Shown: positions 42,905-51,569 of the stretch, piece by piece
Position numbering within the stretch: the first letter of the stretch is position 1
How the letters are laid out: each line of letters starts with the position of its first letter
From: Hungatella sp. UBA3048
GTDB taxonomy: Bacteria; Bacillota; Clostridia; Lachnospirales; Lachnospiraceae
Assembly (NCBI GenBank): GCA_002367105.1
Contig: DFCS01000047.1
Location: 1-64,000, forward strand
Direction: 5' to 3'
DNA: 64,000 nt
Program-made: the position numbers and the translations under genes
Notes under the pieces: model-generated
Seen by the model: only the letters and a program-made list of their open reading frames with translations
Told to the model about the DNA's origin: nothing
Databases searched by the model: none

Positions 42905-43480
42905 TTGAAATCAAAAAGGCAATTGCAAAAAGAAAATACTCGAAAAAAGATACTAGAAACAGCATATCAGATTTATTCCGAACAAGGCTTTTCAGCTACA
43001 ACGGCTGTTATTGCTAAGGAAGCGGGCGTATCTCACGGCACAATATTCGTCCATTTCTCATCGCTGGATGAACTGCTTTGCTGTCTGATACAGGATTTCG
43101 GTGATGCTTTAGGATCGGAGATACATCGTCTGGCAGAAACAAAAGATAATATTGAGGAGTTGTTGAAGGCTCATTTAGATGTTTTAGCCAGACATGAGAA
43201 GTTTTATACTCGATTGATCGCTGAAAGGAGTTTATTGCCGGAGGAGGCAAGATTATCATTTTCAAATATTCAATCCATTGTTGCCTACCATTTTAACAAG
43301 GTATCAGAACGTGAGAACAATACTTGTAAGGACATCCCTGTTCATCTGTTATTTAATACATGGATGGGGCTGATCCATTATTATTTGTTAAACAAAGATT
43401 TGTTTTCACCGGATACGCCGATTTTAGAACGGTATGGCTCAGAACTTACGGAAACTTTTTTAAAATTGATTAGAAAATAA
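42905..43480 (+). CDS. TetR family transcriptional regulator (191 aa)
   Basis: The N-terminal helix-turn-helix is typical (ENTRKKILETAYQIYSEQGFSATTAVIAKEAGVSHGTIFVHF). The C-terminal ligand domain is all-helical. It starts with TTG at 42905, eight bases after GGAGG; no ATG is available nearby. It lies behind a consensus promoter overlapped by a perfect palindrome, so it should repress itself and the two small genes downstream. The inducer is unknown. Confidence 0.85.
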   Translation: MKSKRQLQKENTRKKILETAYQIYSEQGFSATTAVIAKEAGVSHGTIFVHFSSLDELLCCLIQDFGDALGSEIHRLAETKDNIEELLKAHLDVLARHEKFYTRLIAERSLLPEEARLSFSNIQSIVAYHFNKVSERENNTCKDIPVHLLFNTWMGLIHYYLLNKDLFSPDTPILERYGSELTETFLKLIRK

Positions 43481-43494
43481 AAGGAGGATTTAAA

Positions 43495-43743
43495 ATGAAA
43501 GTTTGTATTGCTTGCGGAATGCCAATGACAGATGCTTCTGAATTTGCCTGCGGTGACACAACGAAAGATTATTGTGTACACTGTGCCCGGCCTGACGGCT
43601 CCATGCAGTCGTTTGAAGAGAAGAAAGCAGGTATGACTAATTTTATCATCAGGACACAGGGGTTTGATGAAAAGGCTGCGGCTCAGATGGCAGAAAGCAG
43701 CATGAAAAAGCTTCCGGCATGGAGGAATTATTTCAATAGTTAA
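43495..43743 (+). CDS. Putative zinc-ribbon protein (82 aa)
   Basis: Four cysteines in the pattern C4-x2-C7 ... C19 ... C27-x2-C30 (VCIACGMPM, FACGD, YCVHCARP) match the small 'putative zinc ribbon' domain family, which is followed here by a helical tail (FEEKKAGMTNFIIRTQGFDE). Its function is unknown; it often accompanies transcription regulators and small enzymes. A GGAGG site precedes the ATG, 14 bases after tetR. Confidence 0.8.
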   Translation: MKVCIACGMPMTDASEFACGDTTKDYCVHCARPDGSMQSFEEKKAGMTNFIIRTQGFDEKAAAQMAESSMKKLPAWRNYFNS

Positions 43744-43761
43744 AAAGGGAGAGGTGAAGAT

Positions 43762-44073
43762 ATGAAGGTTAGCCCGGCGTTTCAGGCATTTGCAAAAGAA
43801 GCTCCTGAGGTACAAGAGGCTTGGATGGAAATGGTACAAAAAGTAGACGGTGCAAGTGCACTGGATAAAAAGACGAAAGAACTTGCCTATCTTGCGGTGA
43901 TGGCTGCCGTGGGCCTTGAAAGCGGATTGCCGTTCCATGTTAAGATGGCAAAATCAAAGGGAGCAACAAGAGAAGAGATTATTAGCAGTATTCTGGTGGG
44001 ATTACCTGCTGTTGGGAATGCAATTGTTAAGTCCTTGCCCATAGCGTTAGAGGCATTTGATGAGGAAGCGTGA
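43762..44073 (+). CDS. Carboxymuconolactone-decarboxylase/AhpD-like protein lacking the CxxC (103 aa)
   Basis: The fold signature KTKELAYLAVMAAVGLESGLPFHVKMAKSKGATREEI is present, with the histidine conserved, but the two redox cysteines of AhpD (usually CxxC just before the H) are Glu-Ser-Gly-Leu here. It is therefore unlikely to be a peroxidase partner and may be a decarboxylase-like or purely structural member. It is cotranscribed with the tetR and zinc-ribbon genes. Confidence 0.8.
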   Translation: MKVSPAFQAFAKEAPEVQEAWMEMVQKVDGASALDKKTKELAYLAVMAAVGLESGLPFHVKMAKSKGATREEIISSILVGLPAVGNAIVKSLPIALEAFDEEA

Positions 44074-44096
44074 ATACGGCTATATAAACCGTGAAT

Positions 44097-44176
44097 AACC
44101 TCCCCAGGCGGATGGCGGAGGTTTAGGACAGGCCAGATATGGAGGGAGCCGGCAAGATGGGGGGATCCTGCCGGCT
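44097..44176 (+). terminator. Two hairpins after the tetR operon
   Basis: AACCTCC/GGAGGTT (44097-44123) and AGCCGGCA/TGCCGGCT (44147-44176) each form a GC-rich stem. Neither has a strong T tract on the plus strand. Together they likely end or protect the transcript. Confidence 0.45.
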
Positions 44177-44312
44177 AAGTATGAAAAAAAGTTTAATTTA
44201 AAAGGTTTTGCCCTTTGCAATTATTAATATACCCCGGAATTATGATAAAACTTTGATAGAATTGTGAACACTTTGTGAAGATATTCACAGTGCACATCAT
44301 TGGCTGGAACCG

Positions 44313-44972
44313 TCAGGCATTGGGAGAGCCTTTTTGAAAAGGAAAGAGAAATTCCGGGATTCCTCTTACATAGGGAGCGATATCATATTGCTGATAGTAG
44401 ATGACAATCCCCGATGGCTTAATAAAGAATCCATTGATGTTAAAGTTACCCCGCAGAAGAGATGCATAGTCATCAAAATATTGCGAGGTGGATGTTTTCA
44501 TCTGTTCTTCTATCTGCTGTTGTATCCCTTTAAAAATATATTCCGTAAATTGGGGATTGTTAGGGAAAAAATCCTCGAGGCTCAGTTGTTTGCCGGTATT
44601 AAAGTCCCATGTTTGGGAATCCCGGGTTGTATTTCCATGGGCCCCTCCCAGATACATATATTGATCGGTATAAAGGCTTGTGATGCAGTTCTTATTATAT
44701 GTGGTCTGAAAAACCGATAAAAATTGATAGCTGTTAAAGGGAAACTGATTTTTTTGTACGTACCTTGCCTGGTCTACGGCCTGAGGATACAAAACGGTGC
44801 GGCAGTAGATCTCAGACTGTCTCGACCGGAATTCGTAGAATTTATTAATACTCTGTGCTGCGGCAAAACTGCATGAGGAGGTAAACTGGGGATAATGGAT
44901 CGCATAGGTAAACACAGTGATCCCATTGTATCGCATAATATCCGTCAGCGTTTTTTGAGAGATTATCTGCAT
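44313..44972 (-). CDS. DUF3298-domain protein (219 aa)
   Basis: The C-terminal half has the DUF3298 pattern seen in RsiV-like and PdaC-like proteins: TDQYMYLGGAHGNTTRDSQTWDFNTGKQLSLEDFF and GIVIYYQQYDIAPYVRGIPEF. The N-terminal half resembles DUF4163. Most relatives are secreted or membrane-anchored, but no signal peptide or membrane helix is visible here. A weak GAGG site lies before the ATG. It is isolated from other genes and its function is unknown; it may bind lysozyme-like proteins or wall material. Confidence 0.75.
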   Translation of the reverse strand: MQIISQKTLTDIMRYNGITVFTYAIHYPQFTSSCSFAAAQSINKFYEFRSRQSEIYCRTVLYPQAVDQARYVQKNQFPFNSYQFLSVFQTTYNKNCITSLYTDQYMYLGGAHGNTTRDSQTWDFNTGKQLSLEDFFPNNPQFTEYIFKGIQQQIEEQMKTSTSQYFDDYASLLRGNFNINGFFIKPSGIVIYYQQYDIAPYVRGIPEFLFPFQKGSPNA

Positions 44973-45264
44973 GGGAGCCTCATAAAAGGAAGGTTTGTAT
45001 AATATATGGATAAATGGATTTAATTATGAGCTTAAGAAAAGGCATGGAATCTGCCTGCCTGTTACTGATGTAAGGAGGACAATACTGACGTGCCTGAGAC
45101 AAAAACTGACCGTGGATTCTCTGAGTTTCACTTAGAAAAGGATGCATATTTTACAGGAGAGCTGTTTAGTAGGAAGATTTCGGTAAAACTGCAATAATAC
45201 TGCAGGTCCAATCATTTGCATAATAACGTTTTGTCAAGTTCATTTAAACCTTAAAATCATTCTC
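44973..45264. other. Intergenic gap without a recognisable gene
   Basis: About 290 bases lie between the divergent DUF3298 gene and the bgl promoter. A 14-codon frame with ATG (45028 region) has no credible support. I see nothing else. Confidence 0.4.
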
Positions 45265-45293
45265 TTGACAATATGACGGAATAATGCTATATT
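45265..45293 (+). promoter_or_regulatory. Promoter of the beta-glucoside PTS operon
   Basis: TTGACA (45265-45270) and TATATT (45288-45293) are 17 bases apart, and transcription would start just before the antiterminator target. Confidence 0.75.
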
Positions 45294-45308
45294 GAAGACA
45301 AGTTAATA

Positions 45309-45390
45309 GTGAGTGTTACTGACTCGATCAGGCATCATCAAATGCAAATGTCCGCATAATAGTGGATGTTGGTGTTTGGTGATTTTTTTT
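45309..45390 (+). promoter_or_regulatory. RNA antiterminator (RAT) and overlapping terminator
   Basis: GAGTGTTACT ... AGGCATCATC (45311-45340) fits the BglG/LicT ribonucleic antiterminator form. Its 3' half also forms the left arm of a long stem (ATCATCAAATGC... with ...GTGTTTGGTGAT, mostly with G-U pairs), followed by eight T residues (45383-45390). Binding of the antiterminator to the RAT would prevent this terminator. Confidence 0.75.
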
Positions 45391-45459
45391 GTCCTATTTT
45401 ATGAATGTTACTTAAAACAACTTAAAAAGAAATGAATTTAACATGAAAGGAGGTGTTTT

Positions 45460-46302
45460 ATGTTCGAGTTTGTTAAATCACTGAATAATAACATTGTTCT
45501 TGCCTACGACGAGAATCATAACGAAGTCGTGCTGTTTGGAAACGGGATCGGTTTCAACCGGAAGAGGGGAGATATGGTTTCAGAATCTTCTGTCAGTAAG
45601 CTTTTTATCAACGACAGCAATAAACGGCTGGCTTCCATGGTTCAGAACCTGTCGGAAGACATCGTTTCCGTAACGGAAGAAATTATACAGTATGGCTCCA
45701 GGATATTGGAAAAACAGCTACATGCCTCTATCCTGATCATACTTGCCGATCATCTGTATTTTGCTATTGAGCGGGCGAAGAAAAATCAGAATGTGGACAA
45801 TCCGCTGCAATGGGAAGTCCCCCACCTTTATCCAAGGGAATATGAAATCGGAGGAAAGGGGGTGAAATTAATTGAGGAACATCTTAAGGTGAAACTGCCG
45901 CCGCAGGAGGCATCCTTTATAGCCCTTCATTTTGTAAATGCACAATTTGAAAGTCAGGATATGAGTGATACCTTAAAGGTTACAGAGATCATCAGCCGGA
46001 TCCTGGATATTGTCAGCTACCATTTTCAATTGATATTAGATGAAAATTCCTTATACTACTCCAGGTTTATTGTGCATCTGCGGTATTTTATCATACGGCA
46101 GGAAACGCATATGAAGGACACCATAGGATTAAACGACGAAGATTTATTGGAAACGGTAAAAATCCGTTATAAAAAAAGCTACCAATGCGCCGTTAAGATT
46201 GCAAAATATCTGTTTGACGCCTATGCCTGGGAGGTTTCCAAGGATGAAATTATTTATTTACTGCTTCACATCGAAAGAATAACAAATGTTACAAACAAGT
46301 AA
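45460..46302 (+). CDS. licT: BglG/LicT family transcriptional antiterminator (280 aa)
   Basis: An RNA-binding CAT domain (residues 1-57; SLNNNIVLAYDENHNEVVLFGNGIGF) is followed by two PTS regulation domains (about 65-170 and 171-280), with phosphorylatable histidines in the ADHLYFAIER, IALHFVNA, RFIVHLRYF and LLLHIERI segments. The AAGGAGGTG site is strong. It should be switched by PTS-dependent phosphorylation and let transcription pass the leader terminator when beta-glucosides are present. Confidence 0.9.
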   Translation: MFEFVKSLNNNIVLAYDENHNEVVLFGNGIGFNRKRGDMVSESSVSKLFINDSNKRLASMVQNLSEDIVSVTEEIIQYGSRILEKQLHASILIILADHLYFAIERAKKNQNVDNPLQWEVPHLYPREYEIGGKGVKLIEEHLKVKLPPQEASFIALHFVNAQFESQDMSDTLKVTEIISRILDIVSYHFQLILDENSLYYSRFIVHLRYFIIRQETHMKDTIGLNDEDLLETVKIRYKKSYQCAVKIAKYLFDAYAWEVSKDEIIYLLLHIERITNVTNK

Positions 46303-46310
46303 TTAATAAA

Positions 46311-46339
46311 AGAGTGTTACTATTCAATTAGGCATTGTC
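46311..46339 (+). promoter_or_regulatory. Second RAT-like sequence before the PTS gene
   Basis: AGAGTGTTACT ... TTAGGCATTGTC repeats the pattern of the first antiterminator target in the licT-bglF gap. I do not see a convincing terminator paired with it. Confidence 0.55.
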
Positions 46340-46383
46340 TGCGAACCAGGGTTTATTTTTAAAACGAAAAGGAGACTTTGTGT

Positions 46384-48255
46384 ATGGAACATTTAAAGTT
46401 AGCTCAGGAAATCATCCAGTATTGTGGTGGAAAGGATAATATTACCCAGGCATGGAACTGCATTACAAGGCTGCGTTTTCACTTAAAGGACAGGGAAAAG
46501 GCGGATGTGAAGGCCATACAGGCTTTAAGCGGTGTCTTAGGGGCCCAGTTTCAGGGAGATCAGTTTCAGGTGATTATCGGAAATGAAGTATTAAAGGTAT
46601 TTGAAGGGGTAAAGAAAGAACTGGGTGATCTTATTGTTTCTTCGGAAGAAAAGACAAAGAAGGATAAAAAAAGAGAAAATCCGATCAACGTTGTATTCAG
46701 TGTAATCTCAGGTATTTTTAATCCTATTTTACCTGCGATAACAGGAGCCGGAATTATAAAAGGTATCCTGGCTCTGCTGATATTCCTTAAAATGCTGAAT
46801 CCGGAATCAGACAATTATTTTGTATTAGATATGATCTCCAATGCCACCTTTTACTTCCTTCCATTTCTGGTTGCTTCTTCAGCGGGAAAGAGATTCGGAG
46901 TGAATGAACATCTGTCTGCGACTCTTGCCGGAATCATCATGTATCCTGCATTTGTGAATTTAAGCGGGCAGGGGATCAGTACGGTGAAATTCCTTTTTCT
47001 GAATATTCCCGTCATGGATTATAATTCCACGGTGATCCCAATTATTTTGGGTGTCCTGCTGCTGAGCATCGTATACAAATTTATAGACCGTTTTATACCG
47101 AGCTTTTTAAAAATGATCGTGACGCCAGTGGCTTCCCTTCTGATAACAGCCCCTGTAGTTCTTGTATTCATCGCGCCTCTGGGAAGTTATGTGGGCAAAT
47201 ATGTGGCAGCCTTTTTCATCTCCCTGTTTGGAGTAGCGGGCCCTGTGGCAGGATTACTGATGGGAGGACTTATGTCGGTCATTGTAATAACCGGCATGCA
47301 TTATGCATTTTTCCCGTCTACCTTTGATGGGCTGGGCGGCGTTGGCTACGATATTTTACTGCTTCCCATGAGTATTGTAAGTAATATGGGACAGTGCGGT
47401 GCTGTACTTGGAGCTGCTTTTAAAATAAAAGACAAAAAGATGAAATCCATTGCATTTTCCAGTGCACTTTCCGCTTTGTTTGGCATTACGGAACCTGCCA
47501 TATATGGGGTAAACTTAAAATATAAAAAGCCCTTCTATGCAGCATTGACAGGCGGAGCTGTTGGCGGAGCCATATACGGAATCTTTCATGTTAAGGCTTA
47601 TGCGTTCAGCATTCCGGGAATTACCGCTTTGCCTACTTATTTGAAAGAAGGGGAGTTAAACAACTTTATCTGGGCTTGTATTGGTGTTGCTGCTTCATTT
47701 TTCACTGCTTTTATCATAACGATGATTCTTCCTCTGGAAGGAAAGGAAAAGGAGAAAGAGGTTGATAAAATCACTCAGGATCATGAAGGGCAGATGGTAA
47801 AAATACCGGTTGCTGCTCCCATGACCGGAAAAGCGGTAGGACTGGATCAGGTTCCTGATAAGATGTTTGCGGAAGGTATCCTTGGCAAAGGGATCGCAAT
47901 CATACCGGATGAAGGGATAGTGAAAGCGCCCTTTCAAGGACAGGTTAAAATGATTGCACCTACAAAGCATGCCATCGGTCTGATCTCTGACCGGGGGGTA
48001 AACGTAGTGATCCATATTGGGATTGATACGGTGAATCTCCAGGGAAAAGGTTTTGAAGTCCTCGTAAAAGAAGATCAGTGGGTGGAGAAGGGAGAGCCTT
48101 TGTTGAAGGTGGACTTAGATTATATCAAGGAGAACCATTTAAATCCAATCACTCCCATAATTGTAACAAACTCAGATGAATATGTGAATGTGCTGGATTT
48201 CCCTATGGATATGGCACAGGCGGGAACCAGTGAGGTCCTGATCACATTCCAGTAG
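46384..48255 (+). CDS. bglF: Beta-glucoside PTS permease EIIBCA (623 aa)
   Basis: The protein is a complete BCA fusion. The EIIB domain carries the phosphocysteine C26 (WNCITRLRFHLKD). The EIIC domain spans about 105-450 with ten or so helices and the substrate-loop motif FGITEPAIYGVNLK. The EIIA domain carries the phosphohistidine H544 (VVIHIGIDTVNL). ATG 46384, nine bases behind GGAG, is chosen over TTG 46378. It brings in aryl- or alkyl-beta-glucosides as 6-phosphates for the enzyme at 48319. Confidence 0.9.
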   Translation: MEHLKLAQEIIQYCGGKDNITQAWNCITRLRFHLKDREKADVKAIQALSGVLGAQFQGDQFQVIIGNEVLKVFEGVKKELGDLIVSSEEKTKKDKKRENPINVVFSVISGIFNPILPAITGAGIIKGILALLIFLKMLNPESDNYFVLDMISNATFYFLPFLVASSAGKRFGVNEHLSATLAGIIMYPAFVNLSGQGISTVKFLFLNIPVMDYNSTVIPIILGVLLLSIVYKFIDRFIPSFLKMIVTPVASLLITAPVVLVFIAPLGSYVGKYVAAFFISLFGVAGPVAGLLMGGLMSVIVITGMHYAFFPSTFDGLGGVGYDILLLPMSIVSNMGQCGAVLGAAFKIKDKKMKSIAFSSALSALFGITEPAIYGVNLKYKKPFYAALTGGAVGGAIYGIFHVKAYAFSIPGITALPTYLKEGELNNFIWACIGVAASFFTAFIITMILPLEGKEKEKEVDKITQDHEGQMVKIPVAAPMTGKAVGLDQVPDKMFAEGILGKGIAIIPDEGIVKAPFQGQVKMIAPTKHAIGLISDRGVNVVIHIGIDTVNLQGKGFEVLVKEDQWVEKGEPLLKVDLDYIKENHLNPITPIIVTNSDEYVNVLDFPMDMAQAGTSEVLITFQ

Positions 48256-48318
48256 CATTTTAATATAAGACAAGCTGTTCCTATCAATTTAAATACGATT
48301 CAAAAAAGGAGAATAATT

Positions 48319-49785
48319 ATGAAACAGGATGGTAATTATGGATTTCCAGAAGGTTTTTTATGGGGCGGGGCAACCGCTGCCAATCAGATCGAGGGAGCCT
48401 ATAAAGAAGATGGAAAAGGAATGTCCACATCGGATTATGCAGCCTATAAAGATCCCTATGCAACAGGAGAAGTAAATAATTTTACTTTCAATGTAACCTC
48501 AAAGGAACTGGAAGAATACCGGGCCCATGAGGATAAATATAAATTTCCCAAACGCTGGGGAATTGATTTCTACCATCGATATGCGGAGGATATTGCACTG
48601 TTTGCGGAAATGGGATTTAAGGTATTCCGGTTCTCCATTTCCTGGGTGAGAATTTTTCCTACGGGCTTGGAAACCGAGCCGAATGAAGCCGGATTTGCTT
48701 TTTACGATAAGGTGATTGCCGAACTGAAAAAGTATCACATAGAGCCCCTTATTACATTGTCCCATTATGAAATGCCCATCGTTCTGTCAGAAAAGTATAA
48801 CGGCTGGCAGAGCCGTGAGCTGATAGATTGCTTTGTCCGGTTTGCAGCCGCATGTTTCAAACGATACAAAAATGACGTGAAATACTGGATCACATTTAAC
48901 GAAATGAATATGAACTTAAACAGCCTGTACACCGGGGCTGGAAGTTTCCCTGACAGAGTGGATCACTTAGAAGAGGCGGCTTATCAGGCATCTCATTACC
49001 AGTTTGTGGCCAGTTCCCTGGCAGTGAAGGCGGGAAGAGAAATCATGCCTGATGCGAAAATAGGCTGTATGATCAACCGGATTGAGTCCTATGCAAAGAC
49101 CTGCAAGCCGGAGGACCAGCTGCAGGCATTAAAGGCTGACCAGATCAACCTCTTTTATCCGGAGGTACAGGCAAGAGGAGAATATCCTTCCTACATGTCA
49201 CGGTATTTCAAAGAAAAGAACATAAAACTGGAAACAGAACCGGAAGATTTTCAGATCATCAGAGATTACACGGTAGATTTCATCGCATTCAGCTATTACA
49301 TGACCCACGTTACAGAGGACAGGCCGGATGCAAATGAGCTGGCTGGAAAACTGGACAGCCCGATCAAGAATCCTTATTTAAAGCTGACAGAGTGGGGGTG
49401 GCCCATTGACCCCATCGGGCTTCGAATTACACTGAATAAAATGTACGACCGTTATAAGAAACCACTGTTCCTGGTTGAAAATGGACTGGGAGCCAGAGAT
49501 AAGGTGGAGGCGGATGGAAGCATTCATGACGATTACCGGATTGATTATATTCGCGAGCACGTAAAGCAGATGAAAGAGGCAGTAACAGACGGCGTCGACT
49601 TAATGGGTTATACGACCTGGGGCTGCATTGATTTAATCAGCTGCGGAACATCGGAAATGACAAAACGCTATGGCTTCATCTATGTGGATCAGGATGATGA
49701 AGGAAATGGTACGCTGAACCGGTCCAGAAAGGATTCCTTCCATTGGTATAAAAAAGTGATAGAAACCAACGGAGAAGAACTATAA
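48319..49785 (+). CDS. bglA: 6-phospho-beta-glucosidase, GH1 (488 aa)
   Basis: The catalytic residues are E195 (ITFNEMN) and E387 (FLVENGLGA). The phosphate-recognising region near the C terminus (SCGTSEMTKRYGFIYVD) is that of the 6-phospho group. It directly follows its PTS gene. The decayed GH1 fragment at 1-337 is a related but distinct copy (its HEAVDFYHRYKEDLALFGEM matches FYHRYAEDIALFAEM here). Confidence 0.9.
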   Translation: MKQDGNYGFPEGFLWGGATAANQIEGAYKEDGKGMSTSDYAAYKDPYATGEVNNFTFNVTSKELEEYRAHEDKYKFPKRWGIDFYHRYAEDIALFAEMGFKVFRFSISWVRIFPTGLETEPNEAGFAFYDKVIAELKKYHIEPLITLSHYEMPIVLSEKYNGWQSRELIDCFVRFAAACFKRYKNDVKYWITFNEMNMNLNSLYTGAGSFPDRVDHLEEAAYQASHYQFVASSLAVKAGREIMPDAKIGCMINRIESYAKTCKPEDQLQALKADQINLFYPEVQARGEYPSYMSRYFKEKNIKLETEPEDFQIIRDYTVDFIAFSYYMTHVTEDRPDANELAGKLDSPIKNPYLKLTEWGWPIDPIGLRITLNKMYDRYKKPLFLVENGLGARDKVEADGSIHDDYRIDYIREHVKQMKEAVTDGVDLMGYTTWGCIDLISCGTSEMTKRYGFIYVDQDDEGNGTLNRSRKDSFHWYKKVIETNGEEL

Positions 49786-49809
49786 GATCAGGGAAGGAAT
49801 CAGGCTATT

Positions 49810-49855
49810 ATAATATAGAAAGAATGGCACAGCTGTGCCATTCTTTCTATATTAT
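49810..49855. terminator. Perfect 46-bp palindromic bidirectional terminator
   Basis: The two 23-base arms (ATAATATAGAAAGAATGG... and its exact complement) meet at AG|CT with no spacer, and T/A-rich ends lie on both sides. It separates the convergent bglA-like and flavin-fold genes. Confidence 0.85.
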
Positions 49856-49867
49856 TTATGCTCATTA

Positions 49868-50290
49868 TCAGTCGGCTAAATAATATGTTTCTATGTTCTC
49901 AAAATCTAAAGTGACAACGGCTGATTCAAAGGAAATTTCATAGAGGATTAAATAATCTCCGGCTTGTTCAATCATATCTTTGTAGCCGGGAATTTTTTTA
50001 ATGAAATGTTCCGCTGCTTCAAATACAGTGCTGCTGCTTTTTTTAACCATTCCTTTCGCCTTAATGTGTTCATTGCCTGTGTGGGGAATGGTTGTAAATG
50101 CTGTCTTATTATTTTGTTCAAATTCTTTTACTTTCTCATTATCCCCAAACGTGGTAAAGAGCATTACTTTGGCGGCTTCGTCAAAGCAGAAATTTACAAT
50201 CCTGACATTGGGCTGGCCGTCAGTACAAGTGGCCAGTGCAATTTCGGTTTGTGTGTTGATCAGTCGGGTGAATTCTTGTTTTGCATTCAT
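49868..50290 (-). CDS. Pyridoxamine 5'-phosphate oxidase-fold protein (140 aa)
   Basis: The split-barrel flavin-binding fold is recognisable from IALATCTDGQPNVRIVNFCFDEAAKVMLFTTFGDNEKVKEFEQN and TTIPHTGNEHIKAKG. Such small stand-alone members bind FMN, heme or F420, or have no known cofactor; nothing here decides this. An AAGGAG site precedes the ATG. It is divergent from a WYL regulator 97 bases away, which may control it. Confidence 0.8.
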   Translation of the reverse strand: MNAKQEFTRLINTQTEIALATCTDGQPNVRIVNFCFDEAAKVMLFTTFGDNEKVKEFEQNNKTAFTTIPHTGNEHIKAKGMVKKSSSTVFEAAEHFIKKIPGYKDMIEQAGDYLILYEISFESAVVTLDFENIETYYLAD

Positions 50291-50387
50291 AATAAAATCT
50301 CCTTTGCTTTATTTATTGCTACGTTTGCAGTATAATGTATAATGGCTTCATTTAGTGAAACCATTTAATCAGAAAGAGGAAAAATCC

Positions 50388-51329
50388 ATGAAAAAATCAG
50401 AGCGGCTGAATGATATGATGATATACTTAAATGATAAAAAGTTTTTCAGCCTCAAAAGTATAATGGACAGATATTCTATTTCAAAAAGTACAGCACTTCG
50501 GGATATTCAGTCCTTAGAAGAAATCGGCATGCCGATATACTCTAAGACTGGGCGGAACGGATGTTATGGTATCCTTTCCAATCGATTATTATCCCCCATT
50601 GTTTTTACAGTTGACGAGGTTCAGGCGTTGTATTTTGCCATGCAAACGCTTAATGCCTATCAATCAACGCCTTTTCATTTGAACGTCCAAAAGCTAAAGC
50701 AAAAGTTTGAAGGTTGTATATCAGAAGAACGAATAAAAAAATTACGGAAAATGGAATTGATTTTTCGCTTAGGGAGTTACAAAAGCAAGAATGAATGTAA
50801 CTTCCTGAAGGATATTCTGCACATGGCGGTTGATGAAAATGTTTGTGAAGTCCGCTATACAAAGGGAGAGCTTAAGAAGCAGTATTACGTTCAGTTCTTT
50901 GATATTACCTCTGCCTATGGTCAGTGGTATGCAACGGCGTACAATTTCCAGACGAAAAAACCGCAAGTGTTCCGCTGTGATAAAATTCATTTTGTACAGC
51001 CTAGCAATAAATATATAGCAAAACCGCTTTCTGAATTTCTTATTTCCCCGGAAGAAATGTTTCGGAATCATGATTCCATTGACTTTGAGGTTGGTGTTAC
51101 CGCCAAAGGTGCGGATCTATTTTATAAAGAGCATTATCCATCAATGGAGCTGCATCAGGAAAATGGGAAATACTATATAAGAGGTTTTTATAACAAAGGG
51201 GAAGAACCTTTTATCGCCGATTATTTCACTGTTTACGGTGAACGGATTGTCTCGATCAGTCCATCCGGCTTGAAAAATCTGATTCTTGATCGGTTAGATA
51301 CAATAAAGAATCATTTTATTTCATTATGA
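50388..51329 (+). CDS. HTH-WYL (YafY-like) transcriptional regulator (313 aa)
   Basis: An N-terminal winged helix (SERLNDMMIYLNDKKFFSLKSIMDRYSISKSTALRDIQSLEEIGMP) is followed by a WYL-type domain (residues about 140-220: ENVCEVRYTKGE, GQWYATAYNFQTKKPQVFRCDKI) and a C-terminal extension (AKGADLFYKEHYP). The start at 50388, after AAAGAGGA, is chosen over the in-frame 50355. WYL domains sense small ligands or nucleic acids. It probably regulates the divergent flavin-fold gene. Confidence 0.85.
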   Translation: MKKSERLNDMMIYLNDKKFFSLKSIMDRYSISKSTALRDIQSLEEIGMPIYSKTGRNGCYGILSNRLLSPIVFTVDEVQALYFAMQTLNAYQSTPFHLNVQKLKQKFEGCISEERIKKLRKMELIFRLGSYKSKNECNFLKDILHMAVDENVCEVRYTKGELKKQYYVQFFDITSAYGQWYATAYNFQTKKPQVFRCDKIHFVQPSNKYIAKPLSEFLISPEEMFRNHDSIDFEVGVTAKGADLFYKEHYPSMELHQENGKYYIRGFYNKGEEPFIADYFTVYGERIVSISPSGLKNLILDRLDTIKNHFISL

Positions 51330-51330
51330 A

Positions 51331-51380
51331 GGTTAAACAAGGTTAAGCAAAGTTGAACGAAGTTGAACAAAGTTAAAAAA
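51331..51380 (+). repeat. Five tandem imperfect decamers (consensus RGTTRAACAA)
   Basis: GGTTAAACAA, GGTTAAGCAA, AGTTGAACGA, AGTTGAACAA and AGTTAAAAAA follow one another right after the WYL gene stop, and merge into the terminator at 51375. Confidence 0.8.
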
Positions 51381-51410
51381 AGTATCGGCCCAGACGTCCG
51401 GTACTTTTTT
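51375..51410 (+). terminator. Terminator of the WYL regulator gene
   Basis: AAAAAGTATCGG pairs with CCGGTACTTTTT (one G-U) around a CCCAGACGT-type loop, and ends in six T residues. Confidence 0.85.
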
Positions 51411-51530
51411 GATTTTCTATATGGTGATGCCCATAAGCATTTTGTATTATACTGATTCGTAAGGACACATGGATAAGCCCTGTTATACCTTATTTTATAC
51501 CTTTAAACATCAAACTGCTATATCAAATAA

Positions 51531-51545
51531 TGTAATATAATTACA
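51531..51545. promoter_or_regulatory. MurR-type operator, distal copy
   Basis: TGTAATATAATTACA has perfect TGTAAT/ATTACA arms. It is centred 40 bases upstream of the next copy. Confidence 0.55.
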
Positions 51546-51569
51546 TTAGAAGCTAATTTTATTAATATA

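Noticed and set aside
44334..44720. Plus-strand frame of 128 codons opposite the DUF3298 gene
   Set aside because: The minus-strand product matches a known domain; the plus-strand frame has no family resemblance.
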